A stretch of DNA of 64,000 nt from Punica granatum (taxonomy: Eukaryota > Streptophyta > Magnoliopsida > Myrtales > Lythraceae). Positions 1-12,007 of the stretch are shown here, one piece after another; position 1 is the first letter of the stretch; each line of letters opens with the position of its first letter. Below the pieces are notes generated by a model, which saw only the letters and a list, made by a program, of their open reading frames with translations, searched no databases and was not told the origin of the DNA. The stretch is taken from positions 4,774,001-4,838,000 of the forward strand of contig NC_045129.1 in the NCBI RefSeq assembly GCF_007655135.1, read 5' to 3'. Both the position numbers and the translations under genes were made by a program.

Positions 1-1319
1 AGGGGACTCGTACCTGACAAGCACACGTGGCTGACCTTGATTGGCTTGATTCGGACGAAAACCATGCATTTGCGCATACACACACATATATATAATTACC
101 AAAGTTCTGTTTGTTTGGTGATTTCACACAAAAATTCACTTTGAACACGTAATATTAGAGAGAGTGCGAGAAAGACAAAAGACGAGTGAATTTCATAATA
201 ATCACTTATTTTAGTAAAATTCTTTGATGTCATGTGAGGCAGCAACATCACTTTCAACACCGGCCATTCTATCTCTTCCTAATTCCTTTCTTTAAAAAAA
301 AATAAAATAATTTTTTAATTTTGGTATCATCACGAGATATGACACAATTATCAAATTGTACTATCAGTAGACAAAATTTTTACTTACAATATTGGTTTCA
401 AGTTCACTGAAAATATTTCACAGTCAAAATAAGTGAACAGATGAGCTGATACTAATCTTAACTAGTAAGTTGTTGATATCTCCTAATTCTATTGCTCGAT
501 AATAATTTAATTCTTTCTACTTGCTAAATCAGACTTTCCATAATTTAAGAATTAAAATACTGTTCGATTGTTAGGAGGAGATCGATGTGTAAAAGCATGT
601 CAAGCTACGTAATGAACTACCGAAAACCTCTCTAAGCATGGATTCAATGGGATAGGGACGTTTTTTAAGTGCTCGGCGGCTTTCAAGTCCAGATGAGACC
701 TTTTGGAACCTATAGAAATGTAATTATTTTGATTAAAAATCGTCTTGCGAAATTGAAAAGTCTGAAAATGGACGAAGAAAAATAGAATGGCAATTGATTT
801 TTTGAAGTGTTATCAACGGGTGGAGGGATGGCCCACCGGCAATGGGGGGGGGGGGGAGGGAGACTAAAACCGATGGCTCCCAATTGCAAAGAGAGGGCAT
901 GGAGTCAAAGTTGGGGGAAAGGTGTATAGAGCTTACGTAACAAGAAGGCAACATATTAGGTTCATGTCCTTCAATTTGCAGGGTCAATATTATATGAAAT
1001 ATATTGTCAATATCATATAAACATTTTGAAATTATATTTTAAACAATTTGAGAATTTAATTTTCGTTTAAACTTTCACATTGCAGATATGTGTGGACGGC
1101 ATAAAATTTTCTCAATTTCTAATTTGATTTGTTTTCCTCAGAAAATTTTTATCACATGCAAACATACTCACTAGTCGTAGATACGAATCAAAAACCATTG
1201 CCACTCCTATAGTGTGGGGTCGATTAAGACAACTAAATATTCACGAGATCAGATTGATGTGGAGAGCAATTTTCAGGGGTAAACTGAAATTAGCACTCCT
1301 TTTTTAATGGTATGCATAC
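1..1319. other. Intergenic, no gene recognised
   Basis: AT-rich DNA with short poly-A, poly-T and poly-G runs (a G tract near 846-857). Open frames here are short, lack plant codon bias and match no family I know. I see no gene, tRNA or well-formed repeat. Confidence 0.6.
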
Positions 1320-1995
1320 TAGGGTATGCATAGATACTGAGTATACTCGGAACTGATTGAATCCTTCCTGTTAGGATAAGGTCCAGGTAATAATTTAAGG
1401 AACCAGTGAAAATAGGTTCCGGTTCCGGTTCCGATTTCGACATACAGGTCACTCACGGTGGCAATACTTGGGATCTATATTTTTTTTTTCGAAAAAGATT
1501 ATTTTATATTTATATAATCCTATATGTGCGAAGTAGTAACAGAATCATAAGAAGAGTTTATTTGCTTTGTCTACTAAGAAGACTTATATAATCTTTTTTT
1601 TTTTTTGCTAAATAGCTATATAATCTTTTAGTAGCTTATTTGTTTTGTCTATCATATAATCCTAAAGAGAGCAGCATAATTCTTTAGTTTTATGCATGGA
1701 TGGATGTGATCCGATTAATTTATGTTAACATTTATTTGTTTTGCATGACTGTGAATGTGATTTTTTCGATTTTAATTATTTATTTCATTTATTATGTTTG
1801 AAGAGAAAAAGATAAAAGAAAAGTTACATATTCCAACAGGGTACCTGAAACCTGTAATATAATTCAGATTCCGAGTAAGTTTCGGGTCCAAATTCTAATA
1901 AGGTAGGGTCCGGTTACAAATTTTGGAACTTATCTCTTATAATGTAGGGTTCGAATATCGTGAAAAAAGAAAATATCTGGACCTGCACACCCGTA
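1320..1995. mobile_element. Probable degenerate hAT-like non-autonomous element
   Basis: The left end reads TAGGGTATGCATAG. The reverse complement of the right end reads TACGGGTGTGCAGG, so the two form an imperfect terminal inverted repeat of the hAT type. The flanking octamers are ATGCATAC and AAACGTAC, which match at 5 of 8 positions. The interior carries GGTTCC repeats near 1416-1433 and related GGGTCC/GGAACC motifs near the right end, a pattern often seen in plant hAT MITEs. There is no coding capacity. The decayed target duplication keeps this call tentative. Confidence 0.4.
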
Positions 1996-3620
1996 AAACG
2001 TACTTTCATCTTAAACTTTAATTTAATTTAACTTTTTGTTAAAAAAAATTATTCCTTCCCTACAAACATGCATGAAAGAGACCAAAAAATCATTTTCATA
2101 TCTTGCCATTATTTAACTACCCTGTCCACATCCTTCTCTTCCTTTACTTTCAAAGGAACATTATTGGTCTCTCTTCTCATTTTTATTAGTAATATACTTT
2201 TTTTAATTAGTTGTGGCATTTTCATGATATATGTAAATAAATAAAAAAATTGTCCCCTCACGGCTGCGTACTTTGAAAAATTGCCTTTTCTTATATGGGG
2301 ATTTGACATGCTATGTATACATATGTATATGCACTCTTATAACTTGAGTTTAATACACGTACACATTAGGATTCGTTGCCCGTTCCAACCGTAATGGACT
2401 CGTTTTCTCGTAGAATCCCGAGCTGGATATTAGCTTATTTTATTAGGTCTTGGACCTAAGGGTGGAAAATTCGTCGTTCCTATAGAGTTCACCAACTCGA
2501 GGATGATGCTGTGGTGTAATTAATTATTATGATTTTATAACTGTTGCAACGATAATGACAATAACTGTCGACGGTACGATGGTTCCAACCTCGGATATTG
2601 TCAAGTAAAAGCTGGCGTGGAAGAAACGCCTGCCTCCTCACTAAACCATGCATAACAAGTCAATGGTCCTCTTCCCTGGTTGACTGGTAATAATAATAAT
2701 AATATAAAATACTGCACTAAAATCATTCGTAATCATCATCATCGTATGATTAATTTCAAACTCGATCGTACCCTGTGTTTTTCCGAGTTATCGTTCGATC
2801 GAATCTGTCATAAGTTACATATAGACCCGGTCACGTGCAGCGCTAACTGTCTCGAAAGAATCCCATAGCCCGCTTATTGAAAGCCTCACCCCACGATCGA
2901 GCCTACCTGGACGGATATCTATACGCTATCTTAGTGTACTGCACTAATTTTTTTTTTTATGACACCACCGAATATCCTCAACGTATTGATTAAAACTAAT
3001 CATGTTCGAGCGTCGCGATATATACTTTGAAATGTTAGTCCGCACTGGAACGATCCTCGAGCTTCTAATGGCATTTTTTGGGTGTCAGGGCCGAGACCCG
3101 CCTAAATTTCTGGAACGGCCCTGGAAGCCTTTGGTTCTTACCCATGCCTGGCCGATTCTGCGCTTGGAAAGTCGGACTGGGCGGGCCTCCGGCCCGTGAT
3201 CGAGGCTGAAAGTTCTGACAGTGCTGGAGATGTTGAAGGAATAAGTCAACCAAGCCTAACACGACCTTATGTTCCAAGTTCAAGGCCCGTGGGCCAGTAT
3301 GGGTACTCTTGAGAAGACTCATGGAGCACTTCATCTTTGACGGGGATATAACATATTCCGACTCCGATACCGATTCCGATTCTGGCTCTGACCCTGACTA
3401 TGGGAGTTTGATTGGTATGACTTTGGTTGCACTGAGGAACTTCATTCACCATTTCAACAAGCACAATAACATGATAATAATAAATTACTAAGAATGCAGT
3501 CGACATGGATCGCCACGCCATTGTCTTTATAAGGACAACCACGTGGGCTACCTATTCTCCATAAACACTGAAATACATAACATACTAAATAACAGGTTTA
3601 TTCCCAGTGCTATAAATTAA
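1996..3620. other. Intergenic, no gene recognised
   Basis: There is no supported gene. A short GATTCC-type tandem tract lies near 3357-3384 and a GC-richer stretch spans about 3080-3300, but neither contains a recognisable domain. The 60-90 codon frames here on both strands overlap one another and look like chance. Confidence 0.5.
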
Positions 3621-3899
3621 AGAGTAAATAGATAATTCGATCCCTTACTTTTCGCTATTACATCAATTTGCTTCATGACTTTCCACAATTGTATCAATTT
3701 GATCCTTGTTACATTATTTAGATCCCTCACTGTGCAAATTTTGCATCATTTTGGATCTCAACGAGGAACCTAAATGATGTAACGAGGACCTAATTGATGC
3801 AAATTGATAAATTCAAGGACCGAATTGATGTAAAAAGTAATTTAAGGACCAAATTAATGTAATCATAAAAATTCAATAATCAAATTGCCAATGTACTCT
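3621..3899. mobile_element. Small inverted-repeat element (MITE-like)
   Basis: The ends are AGAGTAAAT on the left and, reverse-complemented, AGAGTACAT on the right. The inner arms are related: both contain TTACATCAATTTG-type words and the AGGACC/GGTCCT words repeat inside. TAA lies directly outside both ends (left 3618-3620, right 3900-3902), which would fit a 3-bp target duplication of PIF/Harbinger (Tourist) type. No protein is encoded. The arms are imperfect, so the superfamily assignment is inference. Confidence 0.5.
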
Positions 3900-4287
3900 T
3901 AATTAAATCAAGCCCCCCTCTTATACAATATCATAATTATATTGTTTTGAATATGAACTGATTTATGCATCATGGAATCAAATTGAATCGTCATCTCCAA
4001 ATTTGATTTCTCTTTGTGATATCGGACAACTAGAGTTGATCAGATGTTACGGGTACTGATCAAAGATCATCAATCGGCTGCGAGTCTCATCAGCATTCCT
4101 TATAGAGCAGCACCGAGCTCAGGATCAAGAAGATCTCAATCGAATTCGAGCAATGAAGTAGAGGCTAGGGACGGAAAATCTAAAATTACGGGGATCACAT
4201 ATCTAAGAGAATTAAAATGTAGGGAGAAAATTAGAATTAGACCATTTTCCCTCTTCCCTTTTTATCTGTCCCCGCGCATTCTCGAGC

Positions 4288-4297
4288 TAGGGTTTTT
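4288..4297 (+). promoter_or_regulatory. TAGGGTTTT element upstream of first NAP1 gene
   Basis: TAGGGTTTTT, the reverse form of the plant telo-box (AAACCCTA), lies about 90 bp before the NAP1 start codon, followed by a second AGGGTTTTT near 4313. The element is conserved at the same place in the tandem copy. In plants it is typical of translation and cell-cycle genes and often lies near the transcription start. Confidence 0.55.
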
Positions 4298-4383
4298 CAT
4301 TTGCAGAGAGCAAAGGGTTTTTCTCTCTGCCTCGCGCATCTCAACTGCTCTGCAAATTCCTTTTTCCCTCATCAGAGTTCACC

Positions 4384-7300
4384 ATGAGCAACGACAAGGA
4401 GAGTTTCAACGTTGCGGATCTCGCTTCCGGTAACTTCAACTCTCCATGTGTGTATTGGTGGCCACTGTATTGTATTGTGTTGTGTTGTATTGATTTCTCA
4501 TTTGGTCTATGTCCTGAAGCGCTCAACGACGAGGATCGAGCTGGGCTTGTTAACGCCCTCAAGGTCAGTAACTCTGTTCCTTTCTCTGAATCTTATGAGT
4601 GAAGAGAGAGAACTCTAAATTGGCGGTCTGATAGTTGGGGAAGTATGATCCGGTTGTGCTTGGTTTGGCGAATTTTGCATCAAACGGAGATTGGGCGATG
4701 CGAATTTAGTTTCGTGGAATGAAACCGAGGATTTAATGATTGCAGAATAACTAAAAATCCTAATCGTTTTGTCTGCTTATCCAGAACAAGCTCCAGAATT
4801 TGGCGGGACAGCATTCTGACGTTCTCGAGAACCTCCCTCCAGTTGTTAGGAAGCGCGTCGAAGTTCTCCGTGAAATCCAGGCATGTTCTCTCTTGAAAAC
4901 TCTCCATTTATTGCGGCTGTTTTCTCTGGCTGTTCTAGCGAATCCTGCTTAAAGATGTGAAGTTTTCTTTTTTTGGGTAATCATGCGAGGAATTGTTCAT
5001 GTCCAATATTACTTTTAAATAAGTATGATGATAGTAGTAAACGAAAACAATCAGGAAGTCTTATGAGGTTTTTCCAATGTGTGATCGGACATGGTTGTTT
5101 TTGAGAATGTTTCCCGCTGAGTGTGCAATCTGAAGAATTGCTCGTGTCCAATTTCACTTTTACCACAACAGAATCAGTACATTCCCACTATCTTCTTAAT
5201 CTTAAACAACAAAAAATTGGGTGTTTTAAGATTTCCAGTTTTGCATTCTATTGTGCATCAGGGTGACAGAGCTGTTTTATCTTTTCATTGTTGGCTACCA
5301 GAGTATTGATCCTTCTTGAGGAGATTTGCCAGGTCTGATGTACTCGTTAATTTTCTTCAATGCAGAGCCAGCACGACGAATTCGAAGCAAAATTCCTTGA
5401 GGAAAGGGCTGCACTCGAAGCCAAATACCAGAAACTTTATCAACCACTATATAGCAAGGTACCTAATATGTTGCATAGATGACTTTGCACTTCACTATGA
5501 CCACATTTATACAGCTTTTATACAATGTGAGGTGACTTTTCTGTATTGGCAGTTGATCTTTTATTGCCTTATTATTACACTAATTGCTAGTTCTGCCAAA
5601 TGCTTTTAGAGATATGAAATTGTGAATGGTGTTGTTGAAGTTGAAGGAGTTCCAAAAGAAACAGAAAAGAGCCAAGAAGAAGATAAGGCTGGTGAAGGTA
5701 TCTAGTCAATTTATATCCGGGACATAAATATTATATACATTATTAGCATATTGTCCAAAAGAAAATGGCTGAACGTTATTGTTTTGCTTGCAGAAAAAGG
5801 AGTGCCTGATTTTTGGCTTAATGCGATGAAAAATAATGAAGTGCTAGCTGAGGAGGTCAGCATTCTGATTATTATGTATTGGGGCCTCCTGCGTAAACTT
5901 TTTCCTGATGTTTGTTGATTACTCGTGGTGCAGATTAACGAGCGTGATGAAGGAGCTCTTAAATATCTCAAAGATATTAAGTGGTGCAGGATAGATGATC
6001 CAAAAGGATTCAAGCTGGAATTCTTCTTTGATACCAATCCCTATTTCAAGAACTCTGTTTTGACAAAGATCTACCACATGATTGATGAGGATGAGCCAAT
6101 CTTAGAGAAAGCAATGGGGTAAATTTCTTGTATGTTATCTTTAGTGGAGTCAGTTTGATTTGTTATTGCCGCAATTCCCTTTGTTAGTCAGTATTTATGG
6201 TGCCGGGTTCTTTGTAGGACGGAGATTGAATGGTACCCAGGAAAATGCCTGACACAGAAAATTCTCAAAAAGAAGCCTAAGAAAGGATCCAAGAACTCAA
6301 AGCCCGTAACTAAAACCGAGAATTGTGATAGCTTTTTCAACTTCTTTAATCCACCTCAAGTGCCAGAGGACGACGAAGACATTGATGAAGACACTGTATG
6401 TAAAACCTTCTTCTTCTTTTTTTAAATGAAAAATCTGCCCCGAAGATTGGTTTATCACTTATGTTCAATATGTTTGTAATTATTTTAATCATTGCTGCAG
6501 GCCGAGGAACTTCAGAACCTGATGGAGCAAGATTATGACATCGGGTGAGTGCTTCATCTGTTGACATCGTTCTTGTGTCAAATTGATTTCAATTTCCCTG
6601 TTTTGCTTGTCTGTGGTGTTCAAATTGCTTAAATGCTCCTTTTTTATTGCTTGAGTTTTCAATTTACTTCATATGATCGCAGAAATGAAGGAATACTTAC
6701 ATCCTTTATTTTGGTAACCGAATAGGTCGGCTCTATGGTATCTCTTTTGTGTTTGTCAATGCTTTGTAGTCTTCAGAACATTCATGTGAAGATTTCAACT
6801 TGTTTGGAATTTGTGCAGGTCAACCATCAGAGACAAGATCATCCCCCATGCAGTGTCATGGTTCACAGGAGAGGCTATTCAAGGAGATGAGTTCGGGGAT
6901 TTAGATGATGACGAAGATGAAGGTGATATGGATGAGGATGATGAAGATGATGAGGAAGAGGAAGATGAAGAAGAGGATGAGGATGAGGACGAAGATGAAG
7001 ATGAGAAGAAGAAGAAGACAAGAAAGAAGGTTAGTTCTAACTTACTATCTCAATTTATATTGGTCGCTTGTTGGTACTAATAAAAAGGGACTGGAATTTG
7101 AACATAAAGAACAGGTGGTTATTCACAGGTGTTGTAATCATTTTATCAGTTCATATCTAATGTCGTTGGCCGTGTGGTTCCCCTTGTATTTTGAATCCTT
7201 GTTAGTTTCTTTCCGGCTAAGCAAATCCGAGTTACTAGGTGATGCTAACTACTTACTAATTTTGCTTGAACTTTTGCTGCAGCCATCATCTTTCCGGCTA

Positions 7301-7676
7301 AGCATACCCTCTTGTTTATTGCATATACTTTGGATACACTAGGTTTGGTTGGACAGAAATATAGTGATACCTTTCTGAAAAAAAATCCGAGTGGAACACC
7401 AATGTTGTTATTTTGTTTGTCATCCCATGAAGCGGGCACCCCGGTTCTGATAGATATGGAACTAGGATGTGCACCGAACATTCCTCCATACTTTATGGTG
7501 ATCTCATAATGTTTTGCTAGTCAAGCAGTTGTTTCACCTCCCTTCTCCCTCTGAGTCAAATTCTCTTTTGTGCTTTTAATATTGTGGTTTACCTTTGACA
7601 TCTGCAGAAAGGTGGAAGAGCACAGGTCGGAGAAGGTCAACAAGGTGAGAGGCCTCCGGAATGCAAGCAGCAGTGA
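4384..7676 (+). CDS. NAP1: Nucleosome assembly protein 1 (histone chaperone), tandem copy 1
   Basis: This is an H2A-H2B chaperone that shuttles between cytosol and nucleus and assists chromatin assembly. Eleven coding exons join as 4384-4429, 4520-4563, 4785-4880, 5366-5458, 5610-5697, 5794-5855, 5934-6118, 6218-6395, 6501-6544, 6819-7029 and 7608-7676. They give 371 aa, close to Arabidopsis NAP1;1. The NAP fold is visible from about residue 45 ([10 protein letters not shown] start, coiled-coil dimerisation helix) through [17 protein letters not shown] and the FFDTNPYF motif to [14 protein letters not shown]. An acidic run at about residues 302-341 is followed by a basic KKKKTRKK stretch. The protein ends in CKQQ, the CaaX box known to be farnesylated in plant NAP1. 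Intron 3 starts with GC (4881) instead of GT. The start codon sits in a good context (caccATGa). The paralogue lies 1.2 kb downstream in the same orientation. No inactivating lesion was seen. Confidence 0.95.
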
Positions 7677-7747
7677 TGTTTGCCAGAATACATTGGTGAG
7701 AGGCCTCCGGAATGCAAGCAGCAGTGATGTTTCCCAGAATACATTGG
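7646..7747 (+). repeat. 51-bp tandem duplication covering the NAP1 stop codon
   Basis: Two nearly identical 51-bp units, 7646-7696 and 7697-7747, differ at about one base. The first contains the last codons ([10 protein letters not shown] region) and the TGA stop. The second repeats them inside the 3' UTR. The second NAP1 gene has only one copy at the same place (around 11977-12020), so the duplication is recent and specific to copy 1. Confidence 0.9.
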
Positions 7748-8772
7748 GAGGGGGAAAATTTGTTTTCATTTGTTTTCCGTCTTCTGTTGGCTTTGGGTTG
7801 GGGAGGGGGAAATTACAAGTTTTGGGGTGGGCGGGGAAATGTCATATTTTTGTTGGCTTGGATGGGCGTATCTGTCATATAGTCAAAGTAGTGTGCTATG
7901 ATGATGATTTTATCCATGTTGTAAGTTTTACAGACTCTTTGAAATACGAGTCATTTTCTTCTTCTTTTTGTCAGTAACATTGTCTCGTCGGGTACACACG
8001 CTTGGTTAGGTTATGTTTTTCCAGTTTCCCGTGTATCATTTTCTGTGTGTCCAGTTATGAAAATTAGCCTCTCGGTGGATCTTGGATCAGGAGGAGTAGG
8101 TCACAAGGATTTTGGTGATTCAACCTCGCAAGGCTTGGTTGAAGGACTTAAGGTCGTCATTAGCCTAACGGGGTTGGGTTTATCCGTGCTGTGGTTGGAC
8201 TTGAACTCAGCCTCAATGACAATGCGATGACACAGCTTTCATTTGCTAGTTTCCTTGAGGCCTCAGGTTGTCGCCCCATCTTCACTAAACAAAACAGGGA
8301 CGACTAAAATCTACCTTATGAGACATTTTGTCCTCGCTTGTTGCCGGACATTTAGACCAGGTTTCGAACATTATTTTGAAATAATAATGGACATACTAAA
8401 TTTACGTTTTGTTCAGACAGATCTATTTGGATGGTAATTCATTTACCATGGATTTTGAAGGAATTCGCCATAAACAAATCAAGCCAATTACATTGCAGTC
8501 AAGCTCGGTGTTAGCTAATACATCAACTTCTTTCCATATCCAGAATCATGCATTTTGTTATTTAATAATAGAGAATATTCGCACATATAGTATCTTCATC
8601 AACACCATCACCTTCTAGGCCAGAGACCTGAAATACTGAAGGGTATGATTTGAAAAATCTAAAAAGTATAGGAATCACATGTCGAAAATAATAAAGATGA
8701 AGGGAGCAAATGAAAATTAGAAACAATTTACCGGCGCCTCTTTTTTATCTGATCCCCGCCCATTCTGAAAGC

Positions 8773-8782
8773 TAGGGTTTTT
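8773..8782 (+). promoter_or_regulatory. TAGGGTTTT element upstream of second NAP1 gene
   Basis: TAGGGTTTTT lies about 90 bp before the second NAP1 start, inside a block (about 8640-8867) homologous to the region before copy 1. This shows that the tandem duplication carried the core promoter with it. Confidence 0.55.
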
Positions 8783-8867
8783 CAGTTGCAGAGAGCCAAA
8801 GGTTTCTCCTCTCTGCCTCACATCTCAACTGCTCTGCAATACCCTCTTCACTTCCGCAGGGTCCACC

Positions 8868-11800
8868 ATGAGCAACGACAAGGATAGCTTCAACGTTGCG
8901 GATCTCGCTTCCGGTGACTTCAGTTCTCTCCCTGTCTGTGTGTGCTATGTGCGCATGTGTCTTCGAGGTTGTTTATTGATTCCTTCTTATGTCCTTGTTT
9001 GTTTGTAGCCCTCAATGACGAGGATCGAGCTGGGCTCGTTAGCGCCCTCAAGGTCTGTAACTCTATCCCCCTGTCTGAATCTTCTGAGTGAAGCTAGAGA
9101 ACTCTTTAACTGGCAGACTGATAACTGTGGAAAGTCGACCCTTTATTTGCTCATCCTGGTGATTTAAATCAAATAGAGACTGGACCAATGTCAAATTAGT
9201 GTTTTGGACTGAAATTGAGGATGCAATGGTTGTGGAGTAACTAAAATCTCCAAATGGGGTGCCTGATTAAGTGCCGTGGTTTAAAAAGCTGATGATTTTT
9301 TGTTCTGTTTGTAGAATAAACTCCAGAATTTGGCAGGGCAGCATTCTGATGTGCTCGAGAACCTCTCACCAGTCGTTAGGAAGCGCGTCGAAGTTCTCCG
9401 AGATATCCAGGCATGTCCTTTCTTATTGGAATCTCCACTTTGTTGCTGCTTTTTCTCTTTTTGTCTGCACGAGAGCTTGCTCTTGTAATATTACTTTTAT
9501 TTTGTGCATACATATGAACATTTTCAATATCCTAAGCCTCAAATTAATAGCCCTTCTCCCACATGCTCTTTTAGACATGGTTGTTTTCAAAAGTGTTTCC
9601 TATGTTGCAGCTGTACCTTCTGCCAAACCTCTGCTGTGCCTCCACTAGGTTTTTGTTGCCTTCCAATTGGTCATTTTCTTTTCAGCTGATCCTCATTACT
9701 GAGCTCCCCTGTGTTTTTGTCAAGTATTTTGCCTCCGCCCTGTTTCATTCTTTACCTCCTTCCAATGATGCAGCAATTTGTATTTATCTTGTTTGGGATT
9801 GTTCTGTGGTTATGTATTATCTTTTCTGTTTGTCTTTCTTGCGTATTTAGGATTCTTGTGTGGCATTTTATTTAGCATCTGGGGTGACAGAGCTATTTTA
9901 ACTTTCCATTGTACTATCAATCCTTATGAGTGTTAATGTGCTTATTAGTATTAATGCGCTGGGGAGATTCTCAAATTTTAACGGACTCCAAATTTGCTGC
10001 AATGCAGAGCCAGCATGATGAATTAGAAGCAAAATTCCTGGAGGAAAGGGCTGCACTTGAAGCTAAATACCAAAAACTTTATCAACCACTGTATACCAAG
10101 GTACTTTTTTATGTTATCGGTGTGGGTGATTTGCGTGTGTTCGCAGTTATATTTTGAGCATCTCTGTCACGTGAACACATTATGTACGACTTTTATACAA
10201 TGTATTGTGACCTGTCTGTATTGGCAGTTAATCTATTCATGCCTTATTATTTCTCTAATTGCTAGTTCTGCCAAATGCTTTTAGAGATATGATATTGTGA
10301 ATGGTATCGTTGAAGTGGAAGGAATTCCGGAGGAGGCAGAAAAGAGCCAAGAAGAAGATAAGGCTGGTGAAGGTACCCTATCGATCTGATATTATGGACG
10401 TAAATGTTATATAGATTAATTAGATTATTGCTCCAAAAATGGCTGAAATTATTGTTTTGCTTGCAGAAAAAGGGGTGCCTGATTTCTGGCTTAATGCAAT
10501 GAAAAATAATGAAGTGCTAGCTGAGGAGGTGAGCATTCTGAAATTATGTATTGGGTACTTCAAAGTTCACCTTTTTCTAACTGTTTGTTTTTCTCGTTCT
10601 ATGGCAGATTAACGAGCGTGATGAAGGGGCTCTTAAGTATCTCAAGGATATTAAGTGGTGTAAAATAGATGAACCCAAGGGATTCAAACTGGAATTCTTC
10701 TTTGACACTAATCCCTATTTTAAGAACTCTGTCTTGACAAAGATCTACCACATGATTGATGAAGATGAGCCGATTTTAGAGAAAGCTATAGGGTAAATTT
10801 TTATCCTTCCATGAGTTTTTTGACTCTTTTTTTTTTACTTGCAATTTAGATGACCAATGTGCTTGGTGCTTGCTTCTTTGCAGGACGGAGATTGAATGGT
10901 ATCCAGGAAAATGCTTGACCCAGAAGATTCTCAAGAAGAAGCCAAAGAAAGGATCTAAGAATGCAAAGCCCATTACTAAAACTGAGAATTGCGAAAGCTT
11001 TTTCAACTTCTTTAGTCCACCTCAAGTGCCTGAGGATGATGAAGACATCGATGAAGACACTGTATGTAAAATACATTTGTTTTGACAAATTCTGTCCCAG
11101 ACATTGGTTTCTCGTTTCCGTCTAAGATGTATGTAATTATTTGTGCAGGCTGAGGAACTTCAAAATCTGATGGAACAAGATTATGACATTGGGTGAGTGC
11201 TTCAGTCATTGATGTCTTGCATTGATCAGATTGATTTTTGTTTGCCTTTTCTGGTGATCTGTGAAATTGGGTGAAAATGCTTTTAAGAAGTTTCTCAATT
11301 TTTTCTGAGCTTTTGGATTTTGTGCAGGTCAACCATAAGAGATAAGATCATCCCTCATGCGGTTTCATGGTACACAGGGGAGGCTATTCAGGGAGACGAA
11401 TTTGGGGATTTGGACGACGATGAGGATGAAGGTGACATTGACGAGGATGATGAAGATGATGAGGATGAAGATGAAGAAGAGGATGAGGATGAGGACGAGG
11501 ATGAAGATGAGAAGAAGACGAGAAAGAAGGTACCATTTAAAATTTTATCATTTCCCTTATCCTTTTACCTGGTGATCCCAGTCCTAATAATTGTCACCTT
11601 CCTTAAGTTCATACAATTTCCCATGCAAGTCGAGATATTTTGTTTCATATGCTTATCGTGTACTTTTGATAGACTGGTTGTACTATATTTGGATTCAATT
11701 TTGATCAAATGGCAAGATGAAAACCAATTCTGTTTTCCTCATCATCAATATGATACCCTGTTACAGATAGATCTGCAAGTAGGTTGAGCTCGGAAAAGTA

Positions 11801-12007
11801 ATTCGTCCTTTCTATTGATTCCATGGGGGTCAATGATTAATCTTTTTCCTTGCCGATTGTGCTCTGCTCTGTCTTCTTGTCATTGCTTTCTAGAATTCTC
11901 TTGCTTATGAATGTGTGCCGCGCTCTTGATGTCTGCAGAAGGGTGGGAGGGCTCATGCAGGCGAAGGTCAACAAGGTGAGAGGCCTCCAGAGTGCAAGCA
12001 GCAGTGA
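8868..12007 (+). CDS. NAP1: Nucleosome assembly protein 1 (histone chaperone), tandem copy 2
   Basis: This is the second complete histone-chaperone gene, with the same 11-exon structure as its neighbour: 8868-8913, 9009-9052, 9315-9410, 10008-10100, 10285-10372, 10467-10528, 10608-10792, 10884-11061, 11149-11192, 11328-11529 and 11939-12007. The product is 368 aa. The NAP domain is intact and all exon phases agree. The acidic tail is three residues shorter than in copy 1, and the CKQQ farnesylation motif is conserved. Intron 3 again has a GC donor (9411). Most differences from copy 1 are synonymous or conservative (for example [12 protein letters not shown] against [12 protein letters not shown], and MGTEIEW against IGTEIEW). 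Both copies therefore look functional and under purifying selection. Introns 3 and 10 differ in length and sequence. Confidence 0.95.

Noticed and set aside
6900..7030. GAT/GAG/GAA-rich tract as a microsatellite
   Set aside because: It is the coding sequence of the acidic NAP1 tail, conserved in frame in both copies.
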